From contig CAJNDS010002477.1 in NCBI GenBank assembly GCA_905221605.1, forward strand, positions 374,001 to 399,700: 25,700 nucleotides of DNA, in the 5' to 3' direction. The notes beneath the pieces are model-generated. The model was not told the origin of the DNA and made no database searches. It saw only the letters and a program-made list of their open reading frames with translations. The DNA is from Symbiodinium natans (Eukaryota > Sar > Dinophyceae > Suessiales > Symbiodiniaceae). Position numbers and translations under genes: made by a program. Shown here in pieces: positions 17,455-25,700 of the stretch; position 1 is the first letter of the stretch, and the number at the start of each line of letters is the position of its first letter.

Positions 17455-17721
17455 TCAGGAAGAGCCAAGTAGAAAACAGAGGCTCCTAGCCTGAAGGAAG
17501 GGCTCAGATGTTGGACTTATTGAGTTCGGCACACCACTTCTGCCGGCGGGCCTCCGACAGAAGTTTCCCAGCGTCAACGATCCAGTCGTTCCTGGTCTTA
17601 GACCAACGAGCCAAAGCACGGAGTTGGTTTGTGACCCTCTGCCCCGGTGTGAGGTCGCGGGCACTGGGCTGCTCCTCGAACTCGGCTTGTAAATAGGGCT
17701 GGCTACCCCAAAACGCTGCAC
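17455..17721 (-). pseudogene. Unit B ORF0, disrupted by a 28-bp deletion
   Basis: This corresponds to the open leader frame of unit A at 6170-6415. Relative to A, 28 bp are missing at 17700/17701, which shifts the frame after RFGVA. The remaining sequence still contains the protein-like ARWSKTRNDW coding in another phase. ORF1, downstream, is untouched. Retention of an intact ORF1-3 despite this loss suggests that ORF0 is not essential or is leader sequence. Confidence 0.35.
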
Positions 17722-18251
17722 CTCGGGGGTGCGAGATCGCTCTCTGCCCGCCGTGGTGCGGGGGACCCCAGGCCGGAGGCCGGAGGGAACAAGGAGAGAC
17801 TCACTTGCTGCTCAGCCTAGCAGCAAGGGAGAGACTCACCTTGCACTGACACACAGATGGCTCTAACTACGGACAAGCTGGGGTTGAATGAGGCCTGTTC
17901 CCCAACGACAGTTTGAGGACTCGAGGCTGGTTCACCACAGCTACCGCTCAGCTACTGTGTGCACCCCACCGGGGTTGAGCCGAAACTTGAGCCAGTCACA
18001 TATATCACTCGAAAGCGGGCCACGTCGCTAGCCAATTAGGCTCTTCGGGACCAAAGTCCCGGAAGTTAAGGTGAAACGTGAGAACAACTACTCTCGGGAA
18101 TGCCTTGGCCTGCTAAACACGGCCGTGCTTGTGAAGGCATCCGAGATGTTACGGAAAGAGCTACGGGCAGGGAGAACCTCACCATCCCTCAGAGTCTTTA
18201 CAGACTTGACAAGATTCTCGCCGCAGCTCAGGGAGAAACTCACCTTCTGGC
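17722..18251 (-). repeat. Linker Z: junction between ORF3 of unit C and the leader of unit B
   Basis: This 530-bp stretch has no gene and shows the undisturbed unit-to-unit junction. It holds hairpin GGGAC-caaa-GTCCC (18047-18060, extended outward by CTTC/GAAG) and the long stem 18093-18145. The 24-nt block common to all linkers is at 17995-18018, the leader hairpin at about 17804-17827, and the spliced-leader-like TGGCTCAAG at 17986-17994. GAGNNNCTC palindromes sit at about 17795, 17829, 18172 and 18233. If the unit has a promoter it should lie here. I see no recognisable core promoter beyond the AT-rich centre of the 24-nt block. Confidence 0.7.
17986..17994 (-). other. Spliced-leader-like 9-mer in linker Z
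   Basis: The minus strand reads TGGCTCAAG, followed by TTTC and a second GGCTCAA. It has the same arrangement as in linkers X and Y. It matches only the 3' 9 nt of the dinoflagellate leader. Confidence 0.35.
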
Positions 18252-19682
18252 TCATCGCAGATCACTGAAACAGGGCCCTCCCGAGTCGATAATGCCCTGT
18301 TCGCTGAGATGGCTCCAGAAGGGCTGACACTCCATTAACAGCGTTTCCGCGCACCACCTAGGGTACACGCCAACGTGTCTGAGCTTGTCGCGAAGCCAGC
18401 CTTGGCGTGAAGGGCTGAAATCCGCCACAAGCGACCAAAAGCCTGTCCAGCTGTGTTTGGCTTCTTTTCCTTCCCATGTCCATTCGTTCGTGTCGAAGAA
18501 AATGAGCCTCGGATGGGGGGAATTTGCCGTGGTACGACTCACGGCTACATTTAGCGGTCCCAAATCGCGGAGGGTCCACCCTTCAGCTCGAAGATAGGCC
18601 AAAATGATGGCCATGTAGCACAAGAACTGGAAGCAACTCTGGCTTCCAGCGCCGAATCGGGTGAGAACCTCAACCCCTGGAACACATCGCTCCTGCAGCG
18701 ACATGTAAAATGGAAACACCTGCTCTCCACCCTGCCACAGCAGGCGGATGCGCACAAGCCCATACCAGTAGACCTTCGCCGTTAACCGGGGAAAGATATT
18801 ACTGATGCGCTCCTCTTCGGCTTGGCTTTCATCCGAAAATTTCCACACCAGGGGAGCCGATTCGGCTACATAGGCTACTCGCGTACGGCCGAACATGAGC
18901 ATAGTCAGATCCATGGTGTCCCGAACATGGAGGCTGTGGGTGACGTCATGGATCATGACTAGGTTGACAGGAAGATAGTGCAGAGGTTCCTTTGGCTTGC
19001 CGCGGTGTGCCTTCCACTGGCCTTGAAAGTGGAACGCGGCTTCCTGTGGGTCTGCCCTCTGACGCTCGTCTGCTGCCACTGCGACGTTTCTTCCTGAACT
19101 AGTCGCTCTAACTGTCTGAGGGTTTGCCTCGAATGCTTGGTTGTCCTGGGGCCACCCTGAGCTCTCGGGAAAGCTTGCGGGGTCAAGAAGAGAGGTGAGA
19201 TCCTCAACCTCCGCGTGGACGACAGGGCGCCCAGGGTTCAATGAGGAGGAGTTTGGCAGAGGAGCCGCATTTCGGGAGAGAACCTCTTCCCTTCTGTGCC
19301 CGCTTGAATCAGAGGAGCTTCTTAACTTGACCCTTCGTTCCCAGGGGGAAAGCTGATCGGAGCGCCACTCCTGGGTTGCATCCGAAGGATCTTCGGGCAC
19401 GTCTTCCTCCTGGCCTCGCCTGCTTGGCGGAGGAGCAGGTGGTGTAGGGCGAGGTGTTGAGTTCGCCCGGAAACGCGCATCGCTTTCCGCTAAGGCAAGA
19501 TGCCTAGCATGGCTCCTTGCTTTACTCCTGGAGATCGAGCCGGGGCTTTTTGTAGGGAGATCTCGCGCGCTTCTTTCCATGTTCACCTCCCATGCTGCAT
19601 CCAGCTCTTCTTGTGGCAATCTTGATTGCTTGCCTTTGAGGCCTTTGGATTTGCCGTGTCCTTTCTTCCATCCTTTTCCCAT
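18252..19682 (-). CDS. Unit C ORF3: degenerate protein-kinase-like protein
   Basis: This 476-aa protein starts at ATG 19682, again after TGA-GCT. It is eight residues shorter than unit B's copy through an in-frame 24-bp difference around B residues 186-193. The N-terminal low-complexity half carries about 20 substitutions. In the kinase-like half only I255V, R325Q, F372L and A375E (B numbering) differ. The WKF lysine, the RDLGPLN loop and the FFDTN motif are all kept. Unit C's ORF2 is broken, yet its ORF3 is intact. Either decay of ORF2 is recent, or ORF3 is kept for its own function. Confidence 0.7.
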   Translation of the reverse strand: MGKGWKKGHGKSKGLKGKQSRLPQEELDAAWEVNMERSARDLPTKSPGSISRSKARSHARHLALAESDARFRANSTPRPTPPAPPPSRRGQEEDVPEDPSDATQEWRSDQLSPWERRVKLRSSSDSSGHRREEVLSRNAAPLPNSSSLNPGRPVVHAEVEDLTSLLDPASFPESSGWPQDNQAFEANPQTVRATSSGRNVAVAADERQRADPQEAAFHFQGQWKAHRGKPKEPLHYLPVNLVMIHDVTHSLHVRDTMDLTMLMFGRTRVAYVAESAPLVWKFSDESQAEEERISNIFPRLTAKVYWYGLVRIRLLWQGGEQVFPFYMSLQERCVPGVEVLTRFGAGSQSCFQFLCYMAIILAYLRAEGWTLRDLGPLNVAVSRTTANSPHPRLIFFDTNEWTWEGKEAKHSWTGFWSLVADFSPSRQGWLRDKLRHVGVYPRWCAETLLMECQPFWSHLSEQGIIDSGGPCFSDLR

Positions 19683-19688
19683 AGCTCA
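19680..19688 (-). promoter_or_regulatory. Stop-start junction TGA-GCT-ATG between ORF2 and ORF3 (unit C)
   Basis: This is identical to unit B at 10910-10918. The spacing, stop identity and in-frame relation are all kept. Confidence 0.5.
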
Positions 19689-22600
19689 CTTCCTAAAAGA
19701 GAGAGCGGTTTGTGTCAGGCCATCCTTTTTTGCTTTGGCTTTAATTTTTGCTTTAGGCTTGGGAAAAGCGGGTGTGGTCTGAGGAGGCAAAGGAGGAATC
19801 TGAGGGAGAGACTCTCCTGCGCTGCTACTTGCCACTGCTTCACATACACTAGTGTTTGAAGGCACAACGGCTGCGGGATGGGGCGAGCAACTCTGCCTCA
19901 AGCCGAAGAAGGCTTTCACGCCAGCCTTGGGGTCTAGGCTTCTTTTTTGGGCTTCTTGGAATTTGCTGTTAGGCTTCTTGCAGACCTGGCTGCACCTACC
20001 TTGACATCCCGGTTTGGCCTTTAGGATTCTGACAGCTTGGAAAGCGCCACACTTTTTGCATACCACTGACTCTCCAAGGTTGATCATGTGGTGAGACACA
20101 TGAAAGCCCCACGGAGTCGAGGTGGGCACAGGCAGACTCTGGCACGGGAACTGAAGAACGTGCACAACCACCTCATGCGGATCAACTTGTTGCACGTAAA
20201 GCCCGCACCCTTCGCACTTGATGCACAGGTTGTTGGCGCTTTCTCCGCTAGAGATTTTCCAATTGTGCATGGTCTGAGGATTCGCCTCCTTGACTGCATG
20301 CAAAAGAAGCTGTTTTTTATTGGGTCCTTTTTTGGAGGGAGGCGCGACCTTGGCCTTAGCCTTCCTCTCAAATTTGACCTCATTTGCTGAGGGCAGCGGG
20401 CAGTTGGCGAGGAGGAACTCAGCTCGCTTTCCTAAGAAAGTGGAGATCTCTCGTGCAGTGCTGTCAATTTGCTTGACGTTTGCCACATGCTCTTGTGACA
20501 GAATCTCTTTGGCCTTCTGACCGCACAGCCAGTCTGCATGTCTGTTGGCTTCCCAGGCCCATAAGGAGCCGGTGCCATGCCTGGCTGCGTGCTCCTCTTT
20601 GGTTAAGTGCCCTTTTGTCCAGACCGGTTTTAATCTATTACGGTCATCCTGACCTGCGGTCCATATACTAGGCCAAAGGAAATGGGCGTTGGGGTTTTTA
20701 AGTCTGGTGAGCGCAATTTTGCTATCGCAGGCAACAAAATTGTTTTGGTTGGACAGGCCCAAAAGGAAGTCAAGTGCCTTTGACTCGGCGTCATTGACCG
20801 TGAAACCTACCTGAAGGGCCCCCACCGCATACCCCACAATCTTGTAGGCCGGATCCGGCTCCGGGCCTTGCCAGCAGCATGCCGGCAGATGGCCATCCTT
20901 GCGCTGTATGGCAACTAAGCTCCAGGTTGCCATTCTGAGCCTGGGATCGGAGGCCTGTGGTCCTCCTGACTGGTTGGCAGCTCTGTGCCGCTTCTTCAAG
21001 GTTTCCTTCAACGCGGGTTTCAAGGATCAAGGGAGGGTGGTCAGGGTGCTTGGTAAGCGGGGCTGGGACTAGCCCTCTCAGCCAGAAACATTCTGGTGCA
21101 TCCACCCTACTCCTCCACTCAGGGTCGGGGCCAATGTCGTGCGCTGCCCACGCAGGGCAAGTGTGGAGCGCATGCACAAAGGAGTTGGCCCCACCGCACC
21201 TCGTGCACACCGCGTGCCCGCCATGTCCATTGAAGGCTACAGCGCCTTGCCAGACCATGCGTAGCCCTGTTACCTTTAGAGTGTTCCCTTTGGCCTTTTT
21301 CAGCAGGCTCCTGTGGGTCGTCCAGTCTAAACCATGCTCGGCTCCTCCGCCGCCGTGCTGGCTTGCAATTCGCCCCCAACGATCGCGCAGCATGGCTCCT
21401 CGCAGCTGCTCCTTCACCTGCCGTGCCGTTTTGGCGTTTCCCCACTCGAGTCTAATGGTGAGGTCTGGCCTCGACCATACTTCCATGGCGGGAGCTTCAA
21501 AACCCATGTCGCGAAGATAGCACACCATAGCTGCAATCGGGCCAGCTGCTAGTCTCCAGGGGTGAGCCGCTCTCGCAAGTCTTTTCCACGTTACCCCCCA
21601 TGCTTGTTGAAAGCGTGGCGCACACGGGCCATTGATAGCAACGCACCGGCTTAGGCTGTCCCAATGTTCCAGAACGATGCGGATAACCGGGTCTTGGACA
21701 TTAAACTCGCCCATATCAAAGACCACGTCCGCTGAACCAAGCGCCAGTCTGGTGGAGTGGGACACCGCCATTCCCCTCACCACCTTCATTCTCTTTGGAG
21801 ATAGCCCTTGGGCCTGGTGCCCCCAGGTGCCCGCCGTAAAGGCGCTGGTTTTAAAAGCGCGAATCGCATGCTTTTTCTGGCCTAGCCCTAACCGATGAAG
21901 TTTGGCGCTCCTCTTGACCGCTTTCTGAATGCGGCTGTTTGAGGTCTTTACCCGCCTCCTTCGGCCTCCAGACGAATCCGCCCCCAGGTCTTTGACGAGA
22001 CTTTGCACCTGCGGCTCTTTGACCTTTCTCCTGATACGGAGCTCTTTTTCCGCAGACCCATCAGAGCATACAAAAGCGGACTTCCGGATGCTGAGCTGCA
22101 GCTTAGCTGCTCCTAGCTCCGACTGAAGCGTGCGGAACACTGCAAGCGCCTGCCTTGCTGCTGCCTGCGGTTCGCGGTGCTCGACATCGACAGAGATGTC
22201 GTCCAGCCATACATCCATGGACTGGATCTGGTTCGACTGGTAAACTTTCTGGCAAGTGGGAAACAATGCCAGCTTTGCCAAGGCAGGGGCTATGGGGCAG
22301 CCTGCCATTATGCCCCTGCTGGCCCATAAGGGGTGAGAAACTCGACCCTCGGAGGAGATCAGTCTTTCGCCTCGATATATCTGGAGCGCTATATTGAGGA
22401 CGACCTGGGGGAAACCCAGGATTTTGGCTTGTTGGATCAACAGCTCATGCTCGACTGTCTCATAAAAAGTAGTGAGGTCGATGAAGATACTCACCCACTT
22501 AAACCTCTCGAACGGCTGATTTCGGAGAGGAAGACTCTGCGGACAGAAATGTCCAAACAAGCTTGTCCTGGACGGGCCGCGTCCCACGGAGCTACAAGCT

Positions 22601-25244
22601 CAAAGCGGGCCATCCATTCAGCCACCAGGTTGTACCTGGCTTGGGTCCAAAGCTTGTACGCTACATGGCATAGAGCAATCGGGCGTTCGATCTCTACCGA
22701 CTTAACAAGCATGGTGACCTGAGTGGTACACCACTGATGCGGGGCCTGGCCGGTTTTTTCCACAAGGTGAAAGAAATGGGTGAGATCCTCGACCCGTTTT
22801 TCAGGCAGGGCTTTAAGGAAGGGAATCGTCCATCCATCTGGTCCTGGGGCTTTTAGAGGCAGACGTTTGATGCGGAGCATGATTGCCAGCGGGTCTAGCG
22901 GAGGGAGTAGCTCGGCCTCTCGCTTGGCTTCTTTGGCTTCTTCGAGCAGTAGGGGAAAAACGGTTGGAACAGGCTCGAACTCTCCTTGCCAGATCGGTTG
23001 CCACTGGGCCAATCGGCAGTATGGACGGAGCATGGGTTCCATTGTTTGGAAAGGCCTATCAAGACCAGATTCATGGCTTTTCATGGCGCGGAAGAGAGGC
23101 CTCATTCCTTTCTGAACGGCGCCGTCAAGCCACTCCTTGTAACGCTCCTTGTCGCAACGGACGTGCTCCTTTTGGGCCCTTGAGGCCTCGTCCTCGATCC
23201 ACTTGCGGGTGTCGATGTCATCTTCCCCGGCGAGAAGGGATTTGATCTTTGCCTGTTTGTCGCCATTGATTTCCTGGGCCTCGGAATCAATCAGGCCTGA
23301 CAACAGGTTCTCGAGCTCTTCGGCTTTGATGATTTTTTGGGGGGTTTTATTTGTCCAGACCTGCAGCCTCTGCCATTTTGCATGATTGTCCGTGTACTTA
23401 TAGACTTTGGACGGGGCCAGAAGTCGACCGTGTTTCAATGACAAGGTGATGCCCCGGACTGCGGTTTCTTCGGGACACACCGTTGCCGAACACTCTTGTG
23501 CCAGGGCGGCAAATGCCAGCGAGACTTCATCAGAAATCTCACGCCCCATCCACTTGATATGCGTGATGCACGGCATTTTCCTGCTGCACCCTGCCACTTC
23601 ACCAACAGGTCCAAACGCAGGAAGCTGGAAAACCTTACACTGGCCCCCCATCGTATCGCACGTGAGGATCAGGCTAGAGTGGGGCCGATGTGGAGCAGTC
23701 CAATCTGCAGCGATGCTGGAGATGCTCCTGAGCTTGCTGCTGCAGATGCAGTAGTCAAGTTCGTTGCCACTATCACACGTAGCCTGCCCAGTCACAATCG
23801 GGTAAGCTTGAAGTTCACTGAGAATGTTGCTGGCCAGGAGCTCCTCTGGAGCCACATTCCAATCCCCTATGGCAAACCAGTGCCCGGAGTGAGCCTTTAT
23901 ATTTGCCATTAGGCGGGACAGGATTTCAGCGTTTGGGTGCGAGTCATACGCTACGCCTGACCGCAAGTAGACGCTGAAGCATGCAATCTCCGCCTGTCTT
24001 GTTCTGACCGCAACTGCAGTGAACCCGCCCCCCTCGAAAGAAACATGATTTAAGAACCGGGCTTGCCAATGCTTACGGACCAAGATCCCCGTACCTCCGA
24101 GGACTCCTTTCCCTTGACCAGGGGAGCCCGACCCGCCATGCAACTCATAGCCGCATCGTGCTGCTTTCCGGGCCGCTGACTCTCTTGAGTCTCCGATAAG
24201 GTGGGTTTCTTGAAGGCACACTACCGGCTCCTTGAGTTGGTCAAGCCAGGTAACAATTTCCGCCCTCCAACTTGTGACATTGGAAGAGCGAATTTGAAGT
24301 GGTTCTTTGGAGGGAAGGCTTAGCTGCTGCTGCACGTCCTTGAGAGCCATCCTCAAGGGTGATACCCCTACCGACGGGCCTCGAGAAGCACAGCTGAAAA
24401 GCTGCTCCAAGGTCCAGTGCTCCAAGAGCCCTTCGTTCTGAGGGGCTTGGTCCGCTAGTTCAATGATCGTCTCTTCGGCTTCGGCACTGATAGCGTGCTG
24501 CCCGTCGAGTTGAACCTCTAACTTGTGCCACAGCTTGGCTTGCTTTCGGTTTCGTGGTTCCACAAGGGCATGCTTCTTCCTGGTTTTTTGACCAGTATGC
24601 CCTGAAGGTAGTCTGGTTCCCACTGAAGCTGTACAAGTTGCTGGGGTTTGCGTCATGTCGCTATCATCTAGCAAGGACGCGGGAAAGAATTTGGGGCCAC
24701 TGAGGCCGACTGGCGACTCCGCTTTAACAAAGGCCAGTGCTGTCTTTCTGGGAGTGGTCTTTCTCCTGCTCCTCGAAAGCCACTTATTTACACTAGCCGT
24801 ACCTTCTGCACAAACAGGCTGCTCCTGCGTGCTGAAGGAGAAACTCTCTTCATGCTCCGCATCCGCCGGTAAGAGCAGGGGAGTAGCTCCTCGGTCAGAG
24901 TCGAGAGTATTCGGAGTGCTGCAAAATTGCGCCCCAAACCCATGTGTGGGAACTGGGGCTTGCTCTTCATGAGCCATGGTCGTGTAAGTCTTGCAGGCGG
25001 AGTCCAGCCTGTTTAGAACATATTTGACCACAGGGCTCAATCGCGGGCCTTGACTGCCCTGGGTCTCCTTGCCTCCTTGCTTCGGTCTCCAATAGCGCCG
25101 AAGCCTGTGACCCTCCTGAGGAGGCAGAAAAACTGGCTGCTCCAACGGTGCACATCCACCTGCTATACTGCAAAACTGTGACGCGTTCGCTGCGGGCCCT
25201 TGCCAGAGGGAGTGCCGCGCCTCACTCCACTGTGGCCCTGTGCC
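19686..25244 (-). pseudogene. Unit C ORF2: endonuclease-reverse transcriptase-RNase H polyprotein with two frameshifts
   Basis: The first frame (from the TAG down to about 22497) carries the complete endonuclease and the PGPDGW motif. A 1-bp deletion near 22497, just before RT motif A, moves the rest into the frame that runs to about 20970. That frame holds motifs A, B and WLDD and the CCHC knuckle. There a 20-bp deletion between CTGA repeats removes the sequence around FGTDGSG, including the first RNase H aspartate. The remaining RNase H and cysteine-rich tail continue in a third frame to the TGA at 19686. A 9-bp tandem duplication (TTGGCTTCT) near 22925-22942 adds three residues in frame. 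It is more diverged from A and B than they are from each other, yet much of the change is silent. Confidence 0.87.
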
Positions 25245-25247
25245 CTA
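25192..25247 (-). promoter_or_regulatory. Unit C copy of the candidate readthrough signal
   Basis: TAG at 25245-25247, the 8-nt spacer and the stem-loop are all present. One base of the 5' arm is changed (CAGTGG instead of CAGAGG), which opens one pair in the middle of the stem. Unit C also has a frameshifted ORF2, so relaxed constraint would fit. Confidence 0.45.
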
Positions 25248-25700
25248 CAGATGCTCATCCTGATTTTCAAGGGGAGTAGCTCGACCCTCGGTTGGGCTAC
25301 TCCGAAAATCCAATCTTCTTCTTGTCGGGCCGAACTCTGTTCCCTCTGGAAGGGCAGCACCTATCAACTCAGCGGGTACTCCCACCTCTTTCTTCCAGGT
25401 GGGAAAATTCTGGGGCTCCCCTTCTTCGGCCTCATGTCTGAGATGCTTGTTCAGCTGCGCCTGCTGCTCAGGCGTGAGGGCAATGCCGGCACATCTTAGG
25501 AGCCTGCTGGCTTCAACGGCCTGCTTTGGTTGATCCTCCTTTTCAACCTGCTCCTTGACTGCGGATTGGATCCTGAGGATGTCCTGCTCTTTCTGGGCGA
25601 TTTTCTCCGACATTGCTGCAAGTTCTTTCATACTCTGCTCAAACTGTTCCTTGAGCCTTTCGGTGCGGCTTTGGAGCTGAACCTTCTTGGCAATGAGCGA
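25245..25700 (-). CDS. Unit C ORF1, C-terminal part, cut by the window edge
   Basis: The frame is open from the right edge to TAG at 25245 and matches residues about 170-320 of the unit A and B ORF1. It includes the end of the coiled coil and the basic/acidic C-terminus. Differences are few, for example K212R and F286L in the 320-aa numbering. Its start and zinc motif lie outside the window. Confidence 0.75.
   Translation of the reverse strand, partial: SLIAKKVQLQSRTERLKEQFEQSMKELAAMSEKIAQKEQDILRIQSAVKEQVEKEDQPKQAVEASRLLRCAGIALTPEQQAQLNKHLRHEAEEGEPQNFPTWKKEVGVPAELIGAALPEGTEFGPTRRRLDFRSSPTEGRATPLENQDEHL

Larger units (their letters stand above)
1..25700 (-). repeat. Head-to-tail tandem array of a retrotransposon-like unit (units A, B, C)
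   Basis: The same gene order, ORF1-ORF2-ORF3 on the minus strand, recurs three times. Equivalent points are 5153, 16487 and 25245 (ORF1 stops) and 9458 and 18252 (ORF3 stops). The B-C period is 8758 bp at ORF2's start and 8794 bp at ORF3's end. The A-B offset is 11297-11334 bp, because an extra 2.5-kb segment lies between those units. A and B are nearly identical over thousands of bases, while C differs from both by scattered substitutions and small indels. No long terminal repeats, integrase or protease are seen, so this is not an LTR element. Tandem arrangement is usual for dinoflagellate genes but less usual for non-LTR elements. Confidence 0.9.

Noticed and set aside
17722-18251. tRNA, 5S rRNA or spliced-leader RNA gene in the linker
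   Set aside because: No cloverleaf, no 5S internal control region, and the TGGCTCAAG is not followed by the GT donor expected in a spliced-leader gene.

Overview
The window holds a head-to-tail tandem array of one retrotransposon-like unit, all on the minus strand. It most likely comes from a dinoflagellate nuclear genome. That guess rests on four things: a moderately GC-rich eukaryotic sequence, gene-size tandem repeats with short linkers, 9-nt matches in every linker to the 3' end of the dinoflagellate spliced leader (TGGCTCAAG), and non-LTR retrotransposon proteins. No bacterial operon signals, rRNA or tRNA genes were seen. The organism assignment is an inference.

Layout, right to left (5' to 3' on the minus strand). 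Unit C (about 18252-25700) enters at the right edge with a partial ORF1, then a frameshifted ORF2 and an intact ORF3. Linker Z (17722-18251) follows. Unit B (9458-17721) has a degraded leader ORF0, then intact ORF1 (320 aa), ORF2 (1823 aa or more) and ORF3 (484 aa). Linker Y (about 9100-9457) follows, then a 2.5-kb insert D (6713-9223) without an intact gene and full of short hairpins. Linker X and unit A (1-6505) end the window, with ORF0, ORF1 and a frameshifted ORF2 running off the left edge. The B-C period is about 8.76-8.79 kb. The A-B period is about 11.3 kb because of D.

How the parts work together. ORF1 has an N-terminal zinc-ribbon-like motif and a long coiled coil, like a non-LTR ORF1/Gag-type nucleic-acid chaperone. 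ORF2 carries an AP-type endonuclease, a reverse transcriptase, a CCHC zinc knuckle, an RNase H and a cysteine-rich tail. ORF3 is a separate protein whose C-terminal half looks like a degenerate protein-kinase fold and is under visible purifying selection.

ORF1, ORF2 and ORF3 lie in one reading frame, separated only by single stop codons: TAG between ORF1 and ORF2, and TGA-GCT-ATG between ORF2 and ORF3. The TAG is followed after 8 nt by a strong stem-loop, the geometry of a retroviral-type stop-readthrough signal. Only unit B keeps everything intact. A has lost 35 bp (RT motif PGPDGW) and 2 bp. C has lost 1 bp and 20 bp (first RNase H aspartate).

Two families of tiny inverted repeats with conserved loops and unrelated stems run through the array. 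One, GAGNNNCTC, sits in all three codon phases inside the ORFs, so it is a nucleotide-level feature not explained by coding.
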